Assembly: GCF_002149925.1 (NCBI RefSeq)
Contig: NZ_MSLT01000006.1
Location: 667,865 to 731,864, forward strand
Direction of reading: 5' to 3'
From: Thioflexithrix psekupsensis
GTDB taxonomy: Bacteria > Pseudomonadota > Gammaproteobacteria > Beggiatoales > Beggiatoaceae
Length of the DNA stretch: 64,000 nt
The position numbers and the translations under genes are program-made. The notes beneath the pieces were generated by a model that was given only the letters and a program-made list of their open reading frames with translations, did no database searches and was not told where the DNA came from. This document shows, piece after piece, positions 46,859 through 55,282 of this stretch (positions are counted from its first letter, which is position 1; each line of letters starts with the position of its first letter).

Positions 46859-47418
46859 CTCGTCGGATTGTTCTGTGGAGGCAGTGCAGACTTTTTGTTG
46901 GCTTGACGAATACGTCGTAATCGCCACGATTGATTGACGTGTAACCGCCATAAAAACTGCACCGTGAAATAACCCAAAATGGCCGCCACCACGCTCATGA
47001 CCAATGACCCCAGCAATAACGGCCACCAAATCTCATCCAAAATACTTAATATCCATTCTAAAGACAACTTAACACCAGCCGCCTCGAATTGCGGCGGCGT
47101 ACCCAGTAGAAAACAACCCAAGCGATAGGAAAAATAAAAAATCGGCGGTATGGTAATCGGATTAGTGAGCCAAACCAGTGACACTGACAAGGGTAAATTA
47201 ACCCGAAATAACACCGCTAATACCGCTGCCACAAGCATTTGCATGGGGACAGGCAAAAACGCACAGAACAAACCCACCGCCGCCGCCCCCGACAGAGAGT
47301 TACGATTAAAATGCCACAAATTGGGCTGATGCAACAATGTGCCGAGAAATTGTAGTTTAGGGTGGGTTTTAAATAAACTCGAATTCGGCAACCAGCGTTT
47401 AAAAAACTTTTTAGCCAT
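46855..47418 (-). CDS. DUF2062 membrane protein
   Basis: 187 residues. N-terminal basic segment, then HQPNLWHFNRNSLSGAAAVG and FCAFLPVPMQMLVAAVLAVL, VSLVWLTNPITIPPIFYFSY: the conserved helices of DUF2062, with the TNP(I/L)T motif. A last transmembrane pair is near 125-160 and the tail is Arg/Lys-rich. Function unknown; members are often encoded near competence and lipid A genes, as here, next to comEC (divergent, 80 bases). Real gene with high family similarity. Confidence 0.87.
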   Translation of the reverse strand: MAKKFFKRWLPNSSLFKTHPKLQFLGTLLHQPNLWHFNRNSLSGAAAVGLFCAFLPVPMQMLVAAVLAVLFRVNLPLSVSLVWLTNPITIPPIFYFSYRLGCFLLGTPPQFEAAGVKLSLEWILSILDEIWWPLLLGSLVMSVVAAILGYFTVQFLWRLHVNQSWRLRRIRQANKKSALPPQNNPTS

Positions 47419-47498
47419 AATATCCTTAAAAAAATAACAGGCGTGGCGGTTTTTCTTGTTCTAGCCAATCCCCGTCTTTGAGCGTTAAAAAATTGTTT

Positions 47499-49808
47499 AT
47501 GCAACGCGCTATTCTAGCTTTTTTCTTAGGCGTTATCAGCGGACTTTACTTACCCGACTTATTGGCATGGCCGTGGATAGTGATCTTATTGGGAGTGGGT
47601 TTTCTCCTGTGTCGTTATGGTCGGTTTTCCATTCCGTTTTATTTCATATTGGGCTTGACGTATTTGACGATACAAGCTCACTTTCTGCTGTCATCCGAAC
47701 TCCCCCCAGCGTGGCAATCCCAAGATGTAGTTTTACGTGGTCATATTACTGATTTACCGCAACAAACAGAATTGGGTTGGCAGTTTGATTTTCTCCCCTA
47801 TCAAGCCCACAAACAACAGCAACCCTTTACCGCTCCACAACGGGTGCGTTTAACGTGGTATGGTAAAAATCTGCCTGATTTGCGACCAGGACAACATTGG
47901 CAATTGACTGTTCGGTTAAAACGTCCACGTGGCCTGAGCAATCCTGCGGGCTGGGATTATAGTGCCAGCTTGTTACAACAACGCATCCGTGCAACAGGTT
48001 ATGTGCGCGCCGCAGAAGCACAGCCCTCGACGGATGTGAGATTTAGCATAGACAAAATTCGTGACCATTTAAAGCGGGTGCTGTGGCATTCCTTAGGAGA
48101 AAATGACACAGCCAGTCTGTTTGTGGCGTTGTTGCTGGGCGAGCGTCAGTTTATCACGGCAACACAGTGGAATACCTTGCAACATACGGGAACAGCCCAT
48201 TTGATGGCTATTTCTGGCTTGCATATTAGTTTGGTGGTTTTTTTTGTATTTTATGTGGTTCGCTATTTGTGGACGTTATATCCACGTTTACCACTGTGGA
48301 TACCCGCGCCAAAAGTGGCGGCATTATTGGCTTTATTAGCGGCTTTTTTCTATGCGTTATTGGCAGGTTGGAGTATTCCCACGCAACGTGCTTTTTTAAT
48401 GACGGGTTTATTAACATTAGGCTATTTATTTTTGCGGCGATGGCAGGGCAGTCAAATTTTTTTCGTCGCTTTATTGGGTGTGTTGCTTTACGATCCATTT
48501 GCGCCATTGTCATTGGGATTTTGGTTGTCTTTTAGTGCGGTGGCTTTGCTGATTTATATTCATTCTGGCCGAATTTATACCCAAAAATCCATGACTTGGC
48601 GTGGAAAGATTTGGCTTTTTTCACGTAGCCAAATGGCGTTAATGTTGGGATTGGCACCGTTGTCTTTGAGTTTTTTTGGCTTTATTTCTCTTAGCAGTTT
48701 TATCGCTAATGCCATCGCTATTCCAACCATGATGTTTTATATTCCTATTGTGTTATTTTCAGGATTAATCACCTTAATTTGGTCTGAAGTGGGTTTGTTT
48801 CTCGGTGCTTATTCGCTGTATTTATTAGACGCATTATGGTGGTTATTAACTCAATTAGAATCACTCACGTGGAGCCATTGGCAAGGTATTCGTCCCAGTC
48901 CATGGGCGTTAGGTGCAGCGGTAGTGGGTGTGGTAGTGCTGTTATTGCCGCGAGCAATTGGATTACGTTTAGTTGGGATATTGTGGTTAGTGCCTCTGTT
49001 TTTTGTACCACATCCTGACACGCCCGCTTTTGGTCATTATTGGTTAAGTGTTTTAGATGTGGGACAAGGGTTGGCGGTGGTGGTGCAAACGCAGCATCAT
49101 GTATTGGTTTACGACGCGGGGCCGCAGTTGCGCAGTGGTTTTAACGTGGGAGAACAGGTAGTTATCCCTTTTTTACAGCAACAAAGACAGCAAAAAGTAG
49201 ATCGTTTGGTGATCAGTCACGACGATTCCGATCACAGTGGTGGGGCAATTCCGTTAATTCGTGCATTGCGGGTGGCGGAGGTTTATCACAGTGGGAGGGT
49301 GCGTTATGGGGACATGCCGCATCATCTTTGTATACGAGGGGATAGGTGGCAATGGGACGGGGTGCATTTTGAATTTTTACATCCTCCCGCCCACGGTGGC
49401 GGTAAAGATAAAAATGAGCGCAGTTGTGTGTTAAAAATTCATCACGCTCATGGCAGCACTTTATTAACGGGGGATATTCCAGCCCGCACAGAGGCTATTT
49501 TATTGCGACGGGCTGAACTTAAAGCCGCATTAAAAGCGGATATTTTAATTGCGCCGCATCACGGTAGCCATAATTCTTCCACATTACCTTTTATTCGAGC
49601 TGTTTCTCCGCAATGGGTTTTATTTTCTTCGGGTTATTTAAATCAATTTCATTTCCCTAGGGAAGAAGTCATCACTCGTTATCAATCTTTGCCTTCGGTT
49701 AAGCTGTTAAATACCGCAGAACAGGGCGCGTTATTATTGCGCATTAATGCCGATGGAATTCACAGCCAATATACGCGAGAACAGCAACGGCGATTTTGGC
49801 ACGATTAA
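47499..49808 (+). CDS. comEC: DNA internalisation competence protein ComEC/Rec2
   Basis: 769 residues from the ATG at 47499; a TTG at 47478 is also in frame. N-terminal helices and OB-like DUF4131 domain (about 25-170), then the Competence domain with many transmembrane helices and the motif HTGTAHLMAISGLHISL (about 235). The C-terminal metallo-beta-lactamase domain has LVISHDDSDHSGG and LIAPHHGSHNSS, probably the nuclease that degrades one strand. ComEC is the inner-membrane channel for transforming DNA. Its presence implies the strain may be naturally competent. It is convergent with the exported cold-shock gene, 22 bases apart. Confidence 0.95.
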   Translation: MQRAILAFFLGVISGLYLPDLLAWPWIVILLGVGFLLCRYGRFSIPFYFILGLTYLTIQAHFLLSSELPPAWQSQDVVLRGHITDLPQQTELGWQFDFLPYQAHKQQQPFTAPQRVRLTWYGKNLPDLRPGQHWQLTVRLKRPRGLSNPAGWDYSASLLQQRIRATGYVRAAEAQPSTDVRFSIDKIRDHLKRVLWHSLGENDTASLFVALLLGERQFITATQWNTLQHTGTAHLMAISGLHISLVVFFVFYVVRYLWTLYPRLPLWIPAPKVAALLALLAAFFYALLAGWSIPTQRAFLMTGLLTLGYLFLRRWQGSQIFFVALLGVLLYDPFAPLSLGFWLSFSAVALLIYIHSGRIYTQKSMTWRGKIWLFSRSQMALMLGLAPLSLSFFGFISLSSFIANAIAIPTMMFYIPIVLFSGLITLIWSEVGLFLGAYSLYLLDALWWLLTQLESLTWSHWQGIRPSPWALGAAVVGVVVLLLPRAIGLRLVGILWLVPLFFVPHPDTPAFGHYWLSVLDVGQGLAVVVQTQHHVLVYDAGPQLRSGFNVGEQVVIPFLQQQRQQKVDRLVISHDDSDHSGGAIPLIRALRVAEVYHSGRVRYGDMPHHLCIRGDRWQWDGVHFEFLHPPAHGGGKDKNERSCVLKIHHAHGSTLLTGDIPARTEAILLRRAELKAALKADILIAPHHGSHNSSTLPFIRAVSPQWVLFSSGYLNQFHFPREEVITRYQSLPSVKLLNTAEQGALLLRINADGIHSQYTREQQRRFWHD

Positions 49809-49830
49809 TCTGATAATTTAACGTTTCTCA

Positions 49831-50130
49831 TCACCGTGAAGCCACTTGATCATTGGGTAACACTTTAACCCAAGCGGCTTGTTTTTTGTCGTTGGATTTA
49901 AGTTTGAATAAGACACGTTGGCCAGCTTTGAGTGATTTTGCGTCTCCTTCGATGGCAGAAAAGTGAACAAAAATTTCTTCACTGCCGGCTTGGGGCTTAA
50001 CAAAACCATAACCCGCTTTGGCATCAAACCAACGCACCACCCCTTGCTCATTGGCACTGGCGGTCAAGGGTGATAATAAGGCAAAAATTAAGCCTAATAT
50101 TACAAAAAAAGGTTTCATTTTCTTAGTCAT
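49831..50130 (-). CDS. cold-shock-domain protein with N-terminal signal peptide
   Basis: 99 residues from the ATG at 50130 (GAGGAAAT about 8 bases upstream). Residues 1-26 are a classic signal peptide: basic MTKKMK, hydrophobic FFVILGLIFALLS, and an AxA site at LTASA/NEQG. The rest is a nearly complete cold-shock domain: GVVRWFDAKAGYGFVKPQ (RNP1) and EEIFVHFSAIEG (RNP2), ending LKSNDKKQAAWVKVL. CSPs bind single-stranded nucleic acid and are normally cytoplasmic; this one should be exported or membrane-tethered. Tail-to-tail with comEC. Domain and signal are seen directly; function is inference. Confidence 0.88.
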   Translation of the reverse strand: MTKKMKPFFVILGLIFALLSPLTASANEQGVVRWFDAKAGYGFVKPQAGSEEIFVHFSAIEGDAKSLKAGQRVLFKLKSNDKKQAAWVKVLPNDQVASR

Positions 50131-50556
50131 GGCAATTTCCTCAACAGTTGACTTTGAGGCCATCTTTCGCAAAGCCTATGCCGTTTAGTTCTTAACTAAG
50201 AAATTAATTGTAGGCATTGAATAAAGAAAAAAACCATTTGAATTCAATAAATTAACTAAAAATAAAGAGTTAATAATTTACGCAAGAGAAAAGCAGCTTG
50301 TTGGCTGTTAAACAGGATGCCATTTTAACGACAGGGGTTGACAAAAAACAAAAAAGCATAAAAAAGGGCATTCTTATGTATTTTAAGAATGCCCTTGCGT
50401 AACGTATTAGCGTTGAGACGATCTCATTATCGCCCAATGTGGTGATGTTGTACATAAGGGAAATTCCTTATTAAATAAATTTCCCCCTCTTGATAATCGA
50501 CGGTTACGCCACAATCGCGTATCCTCTTAATTTTTATTTTATACGGAGATAATGCT
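50131..50556. other. 426-base intergenic region upstream of csp-like and SPOR-like genes
   Basis: AT-rich. It holds a strong minus-strand terminator (50337-50396) and possibly a short minus-strand transcript, plus the promoters of the two divergent genes. A 61-codon minus-strand frame across the hairpin is not convincing. Confidence 0.5.
50337..50396 (-). terminator. Rho-independent terminator on the minus strand
   Basis: AAGGGCATTCTTA (50364-50376) pairs perfectly with TAAGAATGCCCTT (50384-50396), loop of 7. Read on the minus strand, the stem is followed by TTTTTATGCTTTTTTGTTTT. No minus-strand gene is known upstream of it within the window, so it suggests a short RNA starting before 50557. 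Confidence 0.7.
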
Positions 50557-50943
50557 ATGCAAAAACTTAAATTCATCTGGACAATCGCGATCATGTGGGT
50601 TGTTTTATTGGGTTTCGGCGTTCCTGCTTACGCGGATGACACGGAATCTACAGCGGAGGAATGGTATGTGATTTTGGGGAGTTTTCCCTTAAATGACAAA
50701 GGGTTGGTAGGCGCGACCAAATTACGCGACAAACTGTTTGCTAAAGGTTTTGAAGCAGAAGAGATTATTTTGGGTGACAGTAATTTCTACGAAGGCTTAA
50801 CAGCCAATCTTTATGTGGTCATAAGCCGTCCTTTTTCCGTGCGGGCAGAAGCTAACGCGTGGTCAAAACAAGACGATATTCGTGCAGTTGTGCCAGATGC
50901 TTATGTAAAAAAAGCCAAAGCCAACCCTGATTTAGTACGGTAG
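50557..50943 (+). CDS. exported SPOR-like domain protein
   Basis: 128 residues. Signal peptide to about 27 (MWVVLLGFGVPAYADD). The mature domain has WYVILGSFPLND, LRDKLFAKGFEAEEI and NLYVVISRPFSVRAEANAW, the pattern of SPOR domains (Y/F-V-x-L-G-S-F, then a helix, then Y-V-V). SPOR domains bind denuded peptidoglycan at the septum. The protein has no other domain. GGAG precedes the ATG. It ends one base from the convergent haemagglutinin gene. Confidence 0.75.
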   Translation: MQKLKFIWTIAIMWVVLLGFGVPAYADDTESTAEEWYVILGSFPLNDKGLVGATKLRDKLFAKGFEAEEIILGDSNFYEGLTANLYVVISRPFSVRAEANAWSKQDDIRAVVPDAYVKKAKANPDLVR

Positions 50944-50944
50944 C

Positions 50945-52936
50945 TTATTGCATTTGAACGTTTAATAACAGTTCCAATTGCTGTAAACTGGGCAAGTAAG
51001 ATTGCAAATCATTAGGAATATTTGGTAATGCTTCTTGTCCCAGTACAATAAAACTATTTAATTGATCATCCGTACGCAATTCGCAACGTTTCTTAATCAA
51101 TAAACTGGCATCTAAAAAAGTGCTGGGTAACGCATTCAGATCAACGTTAGGCAAATCCACTTTAATATCCCCATCCAATCCCGTCTCAGAAGAAGCAGAA
51201 ATAATGCTTTGATGTAAAAATAACGGCTGTCCACTAATCAGTAAAATTAATCCACCTTTACCGCCGCGAGCATCGGCTTTTAATTGACTGCTGTCTAAAA
51301 TAATTTTATGAGGATTGCTAATGGCTAAATTACCGCCATTGCCTTGTCCACTGGTGACTGTCGCGCTAATATCACTGTGAAGCAGTGATAAAGCTTGTTG
51401 CGTATTGATAATAATATTTCCGCCATCGGCTTGACTGGTTTCTGTTGAAATCACACTGTGATTTAAATTCACTTGTTTGGCTAAAATGCTGATATTTCCC
51501 GCATCTCCCATGCCCGTACTTTCGGCAGAAATTTTTGCGCCATCTTCCAAAGTCAAGGCATTTTTTAACACCACATAAATATTGCCACCGCGCCCTGCGC
51601 CTGCGGTATTGTTCTCAATTCGCGTATTTTCTCCCGACAACACCAAATCGCAAGCCTGTACCGTGATGCGCCCTGCGTCGCCTGCACGGGCATCGTCGCT
51701 GCGAGAGCTGGCTTGGATTGCGGCTAAAATAAAAAATGGATTATTACTGGGGCGACTAATGACATGAATGCCTTGGCGCGCAGAAATATGAATATCGCCT
51801 CCGCGTCCGGTGCTAAAAGTATCAGTGCTAATGGTGCTATTTTCTAACTTTAATTCGCCGACGATTAACGTGATATTTCCCGCTTTACCGGCGACCACAT
51901 CTTGAGGATTACGCGAGGTGGTTAAAATATCGCTGGTCGATAAATAAGCCTGATGCGTGACATGAATTTCAATATTGCCACTGCGACTGGGTCCAAAAGT
52001 ACGGCTATCAATTCGCGCTCTATTGTCTAAAACAAATTCATCGGCAATAATAGAAATAATTCCACCTTCAATTAAACCATCGGTATTGGCAATAATTTCA
52101 CTGTTATTTAACACAAATTGCCCACTGCGAATATAAATATTTCCCGCAATTTGTTTGCCCACATCTAATGTGCTATTTTCAGTAAAATGAACCGTGCCTG
52201 CTTGATAATCTGGACTGGTGGTAATTCCTTGTGCGTGATAGCTGATTTTTTCTGCTTTTTTTACCCCCACCAAATTAATCTGTCCAGCCACTGCGGTTAA
52301 TTGCGCATTAATGCCTTCAATTCGTTCCGCACTGACATTCAGATGCTTATGCGGGGCTGAAAAAATTTGACTGCCTTTAAATTCAATGGCATGGCTCTCT
52401 GTGCCTAAAAAACCAAAAGCCACAGGCGGCGCACTACTCAACGCACTGGGTAAACCCAAATCACTGCTAAAAACTTGATTATCAGAGAAAAAAAGCTGAT
52501 TTGCCGTACTTAGATGCAAATCACCATCAAGATGAATTTTGGCCTGTGGCCCAAAAAGAAAACCGTGCCGATTCAACAGGTAAAGATTGGCTTGAGCCAT
52601 ATCGACTTGCACCGTGCCATTAATTTGACTGGGATGCTCCCCCGTAATTCGTGCAATGACATTATCCACAGGATGAAGACTGGTAAAACGCGCACTTTCC
52701 CCTTCCGCCAAATCAAACTGTTGAAAACTATGAAATAAATTCTTACCCCATTGCTGTCCCCAGTGCGCATCAATGTGAAAATCAGGCCCCGCCAACTCCG
52801 TGATCGCGCCTAAACTGCCATCGGTGATGATTTGTGCCGATACAGAGTAAGAAGGCAGTAAACATACAAAGAGCAATCCATACGGATAAGCACAGTCATA
52901 TAATTTTTTTGCCGCTTTTTCCCTCCATAAGAACAT
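50945..52936 (-). CDS. filamentous haemagglutinin N-terminal-domain protein (TpsA-like)
   Basis: 663 residues. A signal region (1 to about 34, SVSAQIITDG) is followed by the two-partner secretion domain: FHIDAHWGQQWGKNLFHSFQ, ARFTSLHPVDNVIARITG, and NLYLLNRHGFLFGPQAKI, the variant of the NPNG-FGP motif. The rest is parallel beta-helix repeats rich in G-N-I (RAGDAGRITV, GRGGNIYV). A Cys-containing end KKRCELRTDD is seen in related passenger proteins of filamentous bacteria. It lies 3 bases downstream of the CHAT gene in the same transcript. No TpsB transporter gene is in the window. Confidence 0.87.
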   Translation of the reverse strand: MFLWREKAAKKLYDCAYPYGLLFVCLLPSYSVSAQIITDGSLGAITELAGPDFHIDAHWGQQWGKNLFHSFQQFDLAEGESARFTSLHPVDNVIARITGEHPSQINGTVQVDMAQANLYLLNRHGFLFGPQAKIHLDGDLHLSTANQLFFSDNQVFSSDLGLPSALSSAPPVAFGFLGTESHAIEFKGSQIFSAPHKHLNVSAERIEGINAQLTAVAGQINLVGVKKAEKISYHAQGITTSPDYQAGTVHFTENSTLDVGKQIAGNIYIRSGQFVLNNSEIIANTDGLIEGGIISIIADEFVLDNRARIDSRTFGPSRSGNIEIHVTHQAYLSTSDILTTSRNPQDVVAGKAGNITLIVGELKLENSTISTDTFSTGRGGDIHISARQGIHVISRPSNNPFFILAAIQASSRSDDARAGDAGRITVQACDLVLSGENTRIENNTAGAGRGGNIYVVLKNALTLEDGAKISAESTGMGDAGNISILAKQVNLNHSVISTETSQADGGNIIINTQQALSLLHSDISATVTSGQGNGGNLAISNPHKIILDSSQLKADARGGKGGLILLISGQPLFLHQSIISASSETGLDGDIKVDLPNVDLNALPSTFLDASLLIKKRCELRTDDQLNSFIVLGQEALPNIPNDLQSYLPSLQQLELLLNVQMQ

Positions 52937-52939
52937 GTT

Positions 52940-55198
52940 TTATAACTCATTTCCAATTAACAGAAAAGAAGCCCAAAAAGCAGGGTGTTGATAACGAGAT
53001 TGTTGTAATAAAAATTGTTGTGCCTGTTGTAAGGCTTGGGCTTTGGGGATATTTTGTTGTAAACGACGATAAAATTCACTGACTAATACTGAAGAGGCTT
53101 CATCATCAATAAACCACAATGTCGCTAACGCATTACGCGCCCCCGCTTTCAAAGCAATCCCCGCCAAACCCAACGCCGCTTGATCATCACCCACCGCGGT
53201 TTGACAGGCACTGAGGGTTAATAACTCCATGGGTTCATTGCGCAAATCACTTAACCGAATTAAACGCTCTAAACGATCCATGGTCAAATTCCCTTCATGC
53301 GTCAACAACCATGTTTGATCCGGATCATTACTAAACTGACCGTGCGACGCAATGTGGACGATGTCAAAATTTTGATGACGCAAGGCCTCAGAAAAATGTT
53401 TTTCCGTAAACTGCTCATTCAACAAGACCGTACTGGTTTGGGGATAAAGATGTTGAACGGCTTGAATTTCACTTAACACGTACGGCAACGCGCTATAGCC
53501 TTGTGTGGCCACGGATAAACCACTGAGTAACAGTGTCGGTGTCGATGATTCTCCGCTGGAAAACGGTGGCATCACACTTAAACTGAGTGCTACAATTATC
53601 GCGTAACGCTGAATTAAAAATTCCTGCCCTGTATGCAGAGCCGCTAGTGGAATGGTACGTAAAACACCATCAGGAATAAGTAATATAGTTTGTATTTGCT
53701 GTTCGCGCAACAAAGATTCCAATGGTTGAATTAACCAACGATATAGACGTTGCGCGTAGGGCAAAAATGCCAGCGTATTTCTCGTTTCCAACTCAAAACG
53801 AAATTCATTCAGCTCATCTTTTAACGTTTGCGCCGATAACGGCAAGGTCACTTGATGCAAACCATCTGGCAAACTTAACAACCATTCCAAACGATCCGCC
53901 AAAATAATAGGATATAAAATAGCCGTTTGCGCAGGACTGGCTTCACCCAAAGGCGTTAAATGGGCAGAAGCGGTTAGACAATCATCTTGAAAATAATCTT
54001 GTAATTCAGCGGTTTTCAATCGCTCAATAGTATCACGTGCTTCCAACAAACGAAACTTATCCGTATTCGGATCGGGTTGTAGTAACAAATCGGCCAATTC
54101 AAAATACAATCGTCCCGTCGTATCTCGAAACGACTGAAAACCATCTCGATAACCCAATGTTAAGGCTTGGCGCATGGGTTCTAATTGTTCAACGGCTTTG
54201 CGATAAGCGGCCAGTGCGGCTTCTCGCTGCTGTTGCTGACGAAACAGACGCGCCACCTGCCAATGCCAGCGGTAGGAAACTTCTAACGCATTGATTTGTT
54301 GAGCAAAAAAAATAGCTTGGCGCGTTGCTCTGAGCGCAGTGTCATATTCCCCATGTCGTTCGTAAACATAACCCAAATAACCCTGTACATAACTTTGTAA
54401 ACGTGGAGAAGCCAAACGATCCGCAGCAGATTGAGCCTGTTGTAATAATTGCAGCACAAATGTTTTTCTTTTTTCATCAAACGGTTGCGGCACTTGTTCA
54501 TACCAAGTTAGCAACAGTTCCACCATACTCAATAGGGCAGAAACCTGTGCCTGCGTCAATTCGACAGGGGATTTAGGAAGGCGATGCTGGACTTGTTGTA
54601 AGCGAGTGAAGAGCATCGTCCAATCTTGTTGACGAGAAGAAATACGTGCCAAGTTTATCAGAATACGCACTGCTAAAATGTCATCACCACTTTGCTCTGC
54701 CAAACCCAGAGCCTGACGATAACTCGCCTCTGCGGCCACATAATGGGCTTCAACACTCTGCACATTGCCCAAATTATTAAGCAATGTTGCGTGCAACAAC
54801 GGAGGGAAATTTTCAGGTAATTGGGACAAACTGTGTTCAGCGGCTTCGCGGGCTTGTCGATCCAAACGCAGCGACAAGGCCAAATCACTGCGCGAATGGT
54901 ATAACAAACGACGGCGCAGATCATCTGTATCCCGCAAAGGATTAAGTACGGTTTCAGCCTGCTGCAAGGTGTCCTGCGCCATTCGCAAATGTCCTACGGA
55001 ATGATATGCCGCCGCCAATTGCAACAAGCGATCAAAACGCGCTTGTGCAGTCAAATCAGGGCGCGCCAGTTCTCGCTGCCAATGGCTGATCGGTTCTACG
55101 TCATCAACGGCCATTAGCCAAGCGGGAATGACCGCAATACTTATTGCAGTACATAACACGCAAAATTTTAACACGTTAGAAAGTAACACAGAGTACAT
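52940..55198 (-). CDS. CHAT-domain protease with TPR repeats, exported
   Basis: 752 residues. A signal peptide or anchor is at 1-30 (VLCTAISIAVIPAWLMA). Helical TPR repeats run from about 45 to 370 (for example NLGNVQSVEAHYVAAEASYR). The C-terminal CHAT domain (about 470-750) has the caspase-like dyad His619 in VHIASHGQF and Cys665 in TLSACQTAVG. CHAT proteases are clan CD enzymes related to caspases and separase; TPR-CHAT pairs act in cell-suicide and CRISPR-linked defence, but secreted versions beside haemagglutinin-type proteins probably act on the envelope. First gene of the two-gene operon. Catalysis is inferred from the intact dyad. Confidence 0.9.
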   Translation of the reverse strand: MYSVLLSNVLKFCVLCTAISIAVIPAWLMAVDDVEPISHWQRELARPDLTAQARFDRLLQLAAAYHSVGHLRMAQDTLQQAETVLNPLRDTDDLRRRLLYHSRSDLALSLRLDRQAREAAEHSLSQLPENFPPLLHATLLNNLGNVQSVEAHYVAAEASYRQALGLAEQSGDDILAVRILINLARISSRQQDWTMLFTRLQQVQHRLPKSPVELTQAQVSALLSMVELLLTWYEQVPQPFDEKRKTFVLQLLQQAQSAADRLASPRLQSYVQGYLGYVYERHGEYDTALRATRQAIFFAQQINALEVSYRWHWQVARLFRQQQQREAALAAYRKAVEQLEPMRQALTLGYRDGFQSFRDTTGRLYFELADLLLQPDPNTDKFRLLEARDTIERLKTAELQDYFQDDCLTASAHLTPLGEASPAQTAILYPIILADRLEWLLSLPDGLHQVTLPLSAQTLKDELNEFRFELETRNTLAFLPYAQRLYRWLIQPLESLLREQQIQTILLIPDGVLRTIPLAALHTGQEFLIQRYAIIVALSLSVMPPFSSGESSTPTLLLSGLSVATQGYSALPYVLSEIQAVQHLYPQTSTVLLNEQFTEKHFSEALRHQNFDIVHIASHGQFSNDPDQTWLLTHEGNLTMDRLERLIRLSDLRNEPMELLTLSACQTAVGDDQAALGLAGIALKAGARNALATLWFIDDEASSVLVSEFYRRLQQNIPKAQALQQAQQFLLQQSRYQHPAFWASFLLIGNEL

Positions 55199-55282
55199 TA
55201 TTCAAGCCATTGGCGATTTTTTAGAAAACAAAAAATCTTATTATACGTGATTTTTCAACGAAGAATCCCATTTAAAAATCTA

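Noticed and set aside
50270..50455. 61-codon minus-strand frame across the terminator hairpin
   Set aside because: The second half is the terminator stem and T-rich tract; no conserved-looking protein features. Kept only as part of the small-RNA finding.
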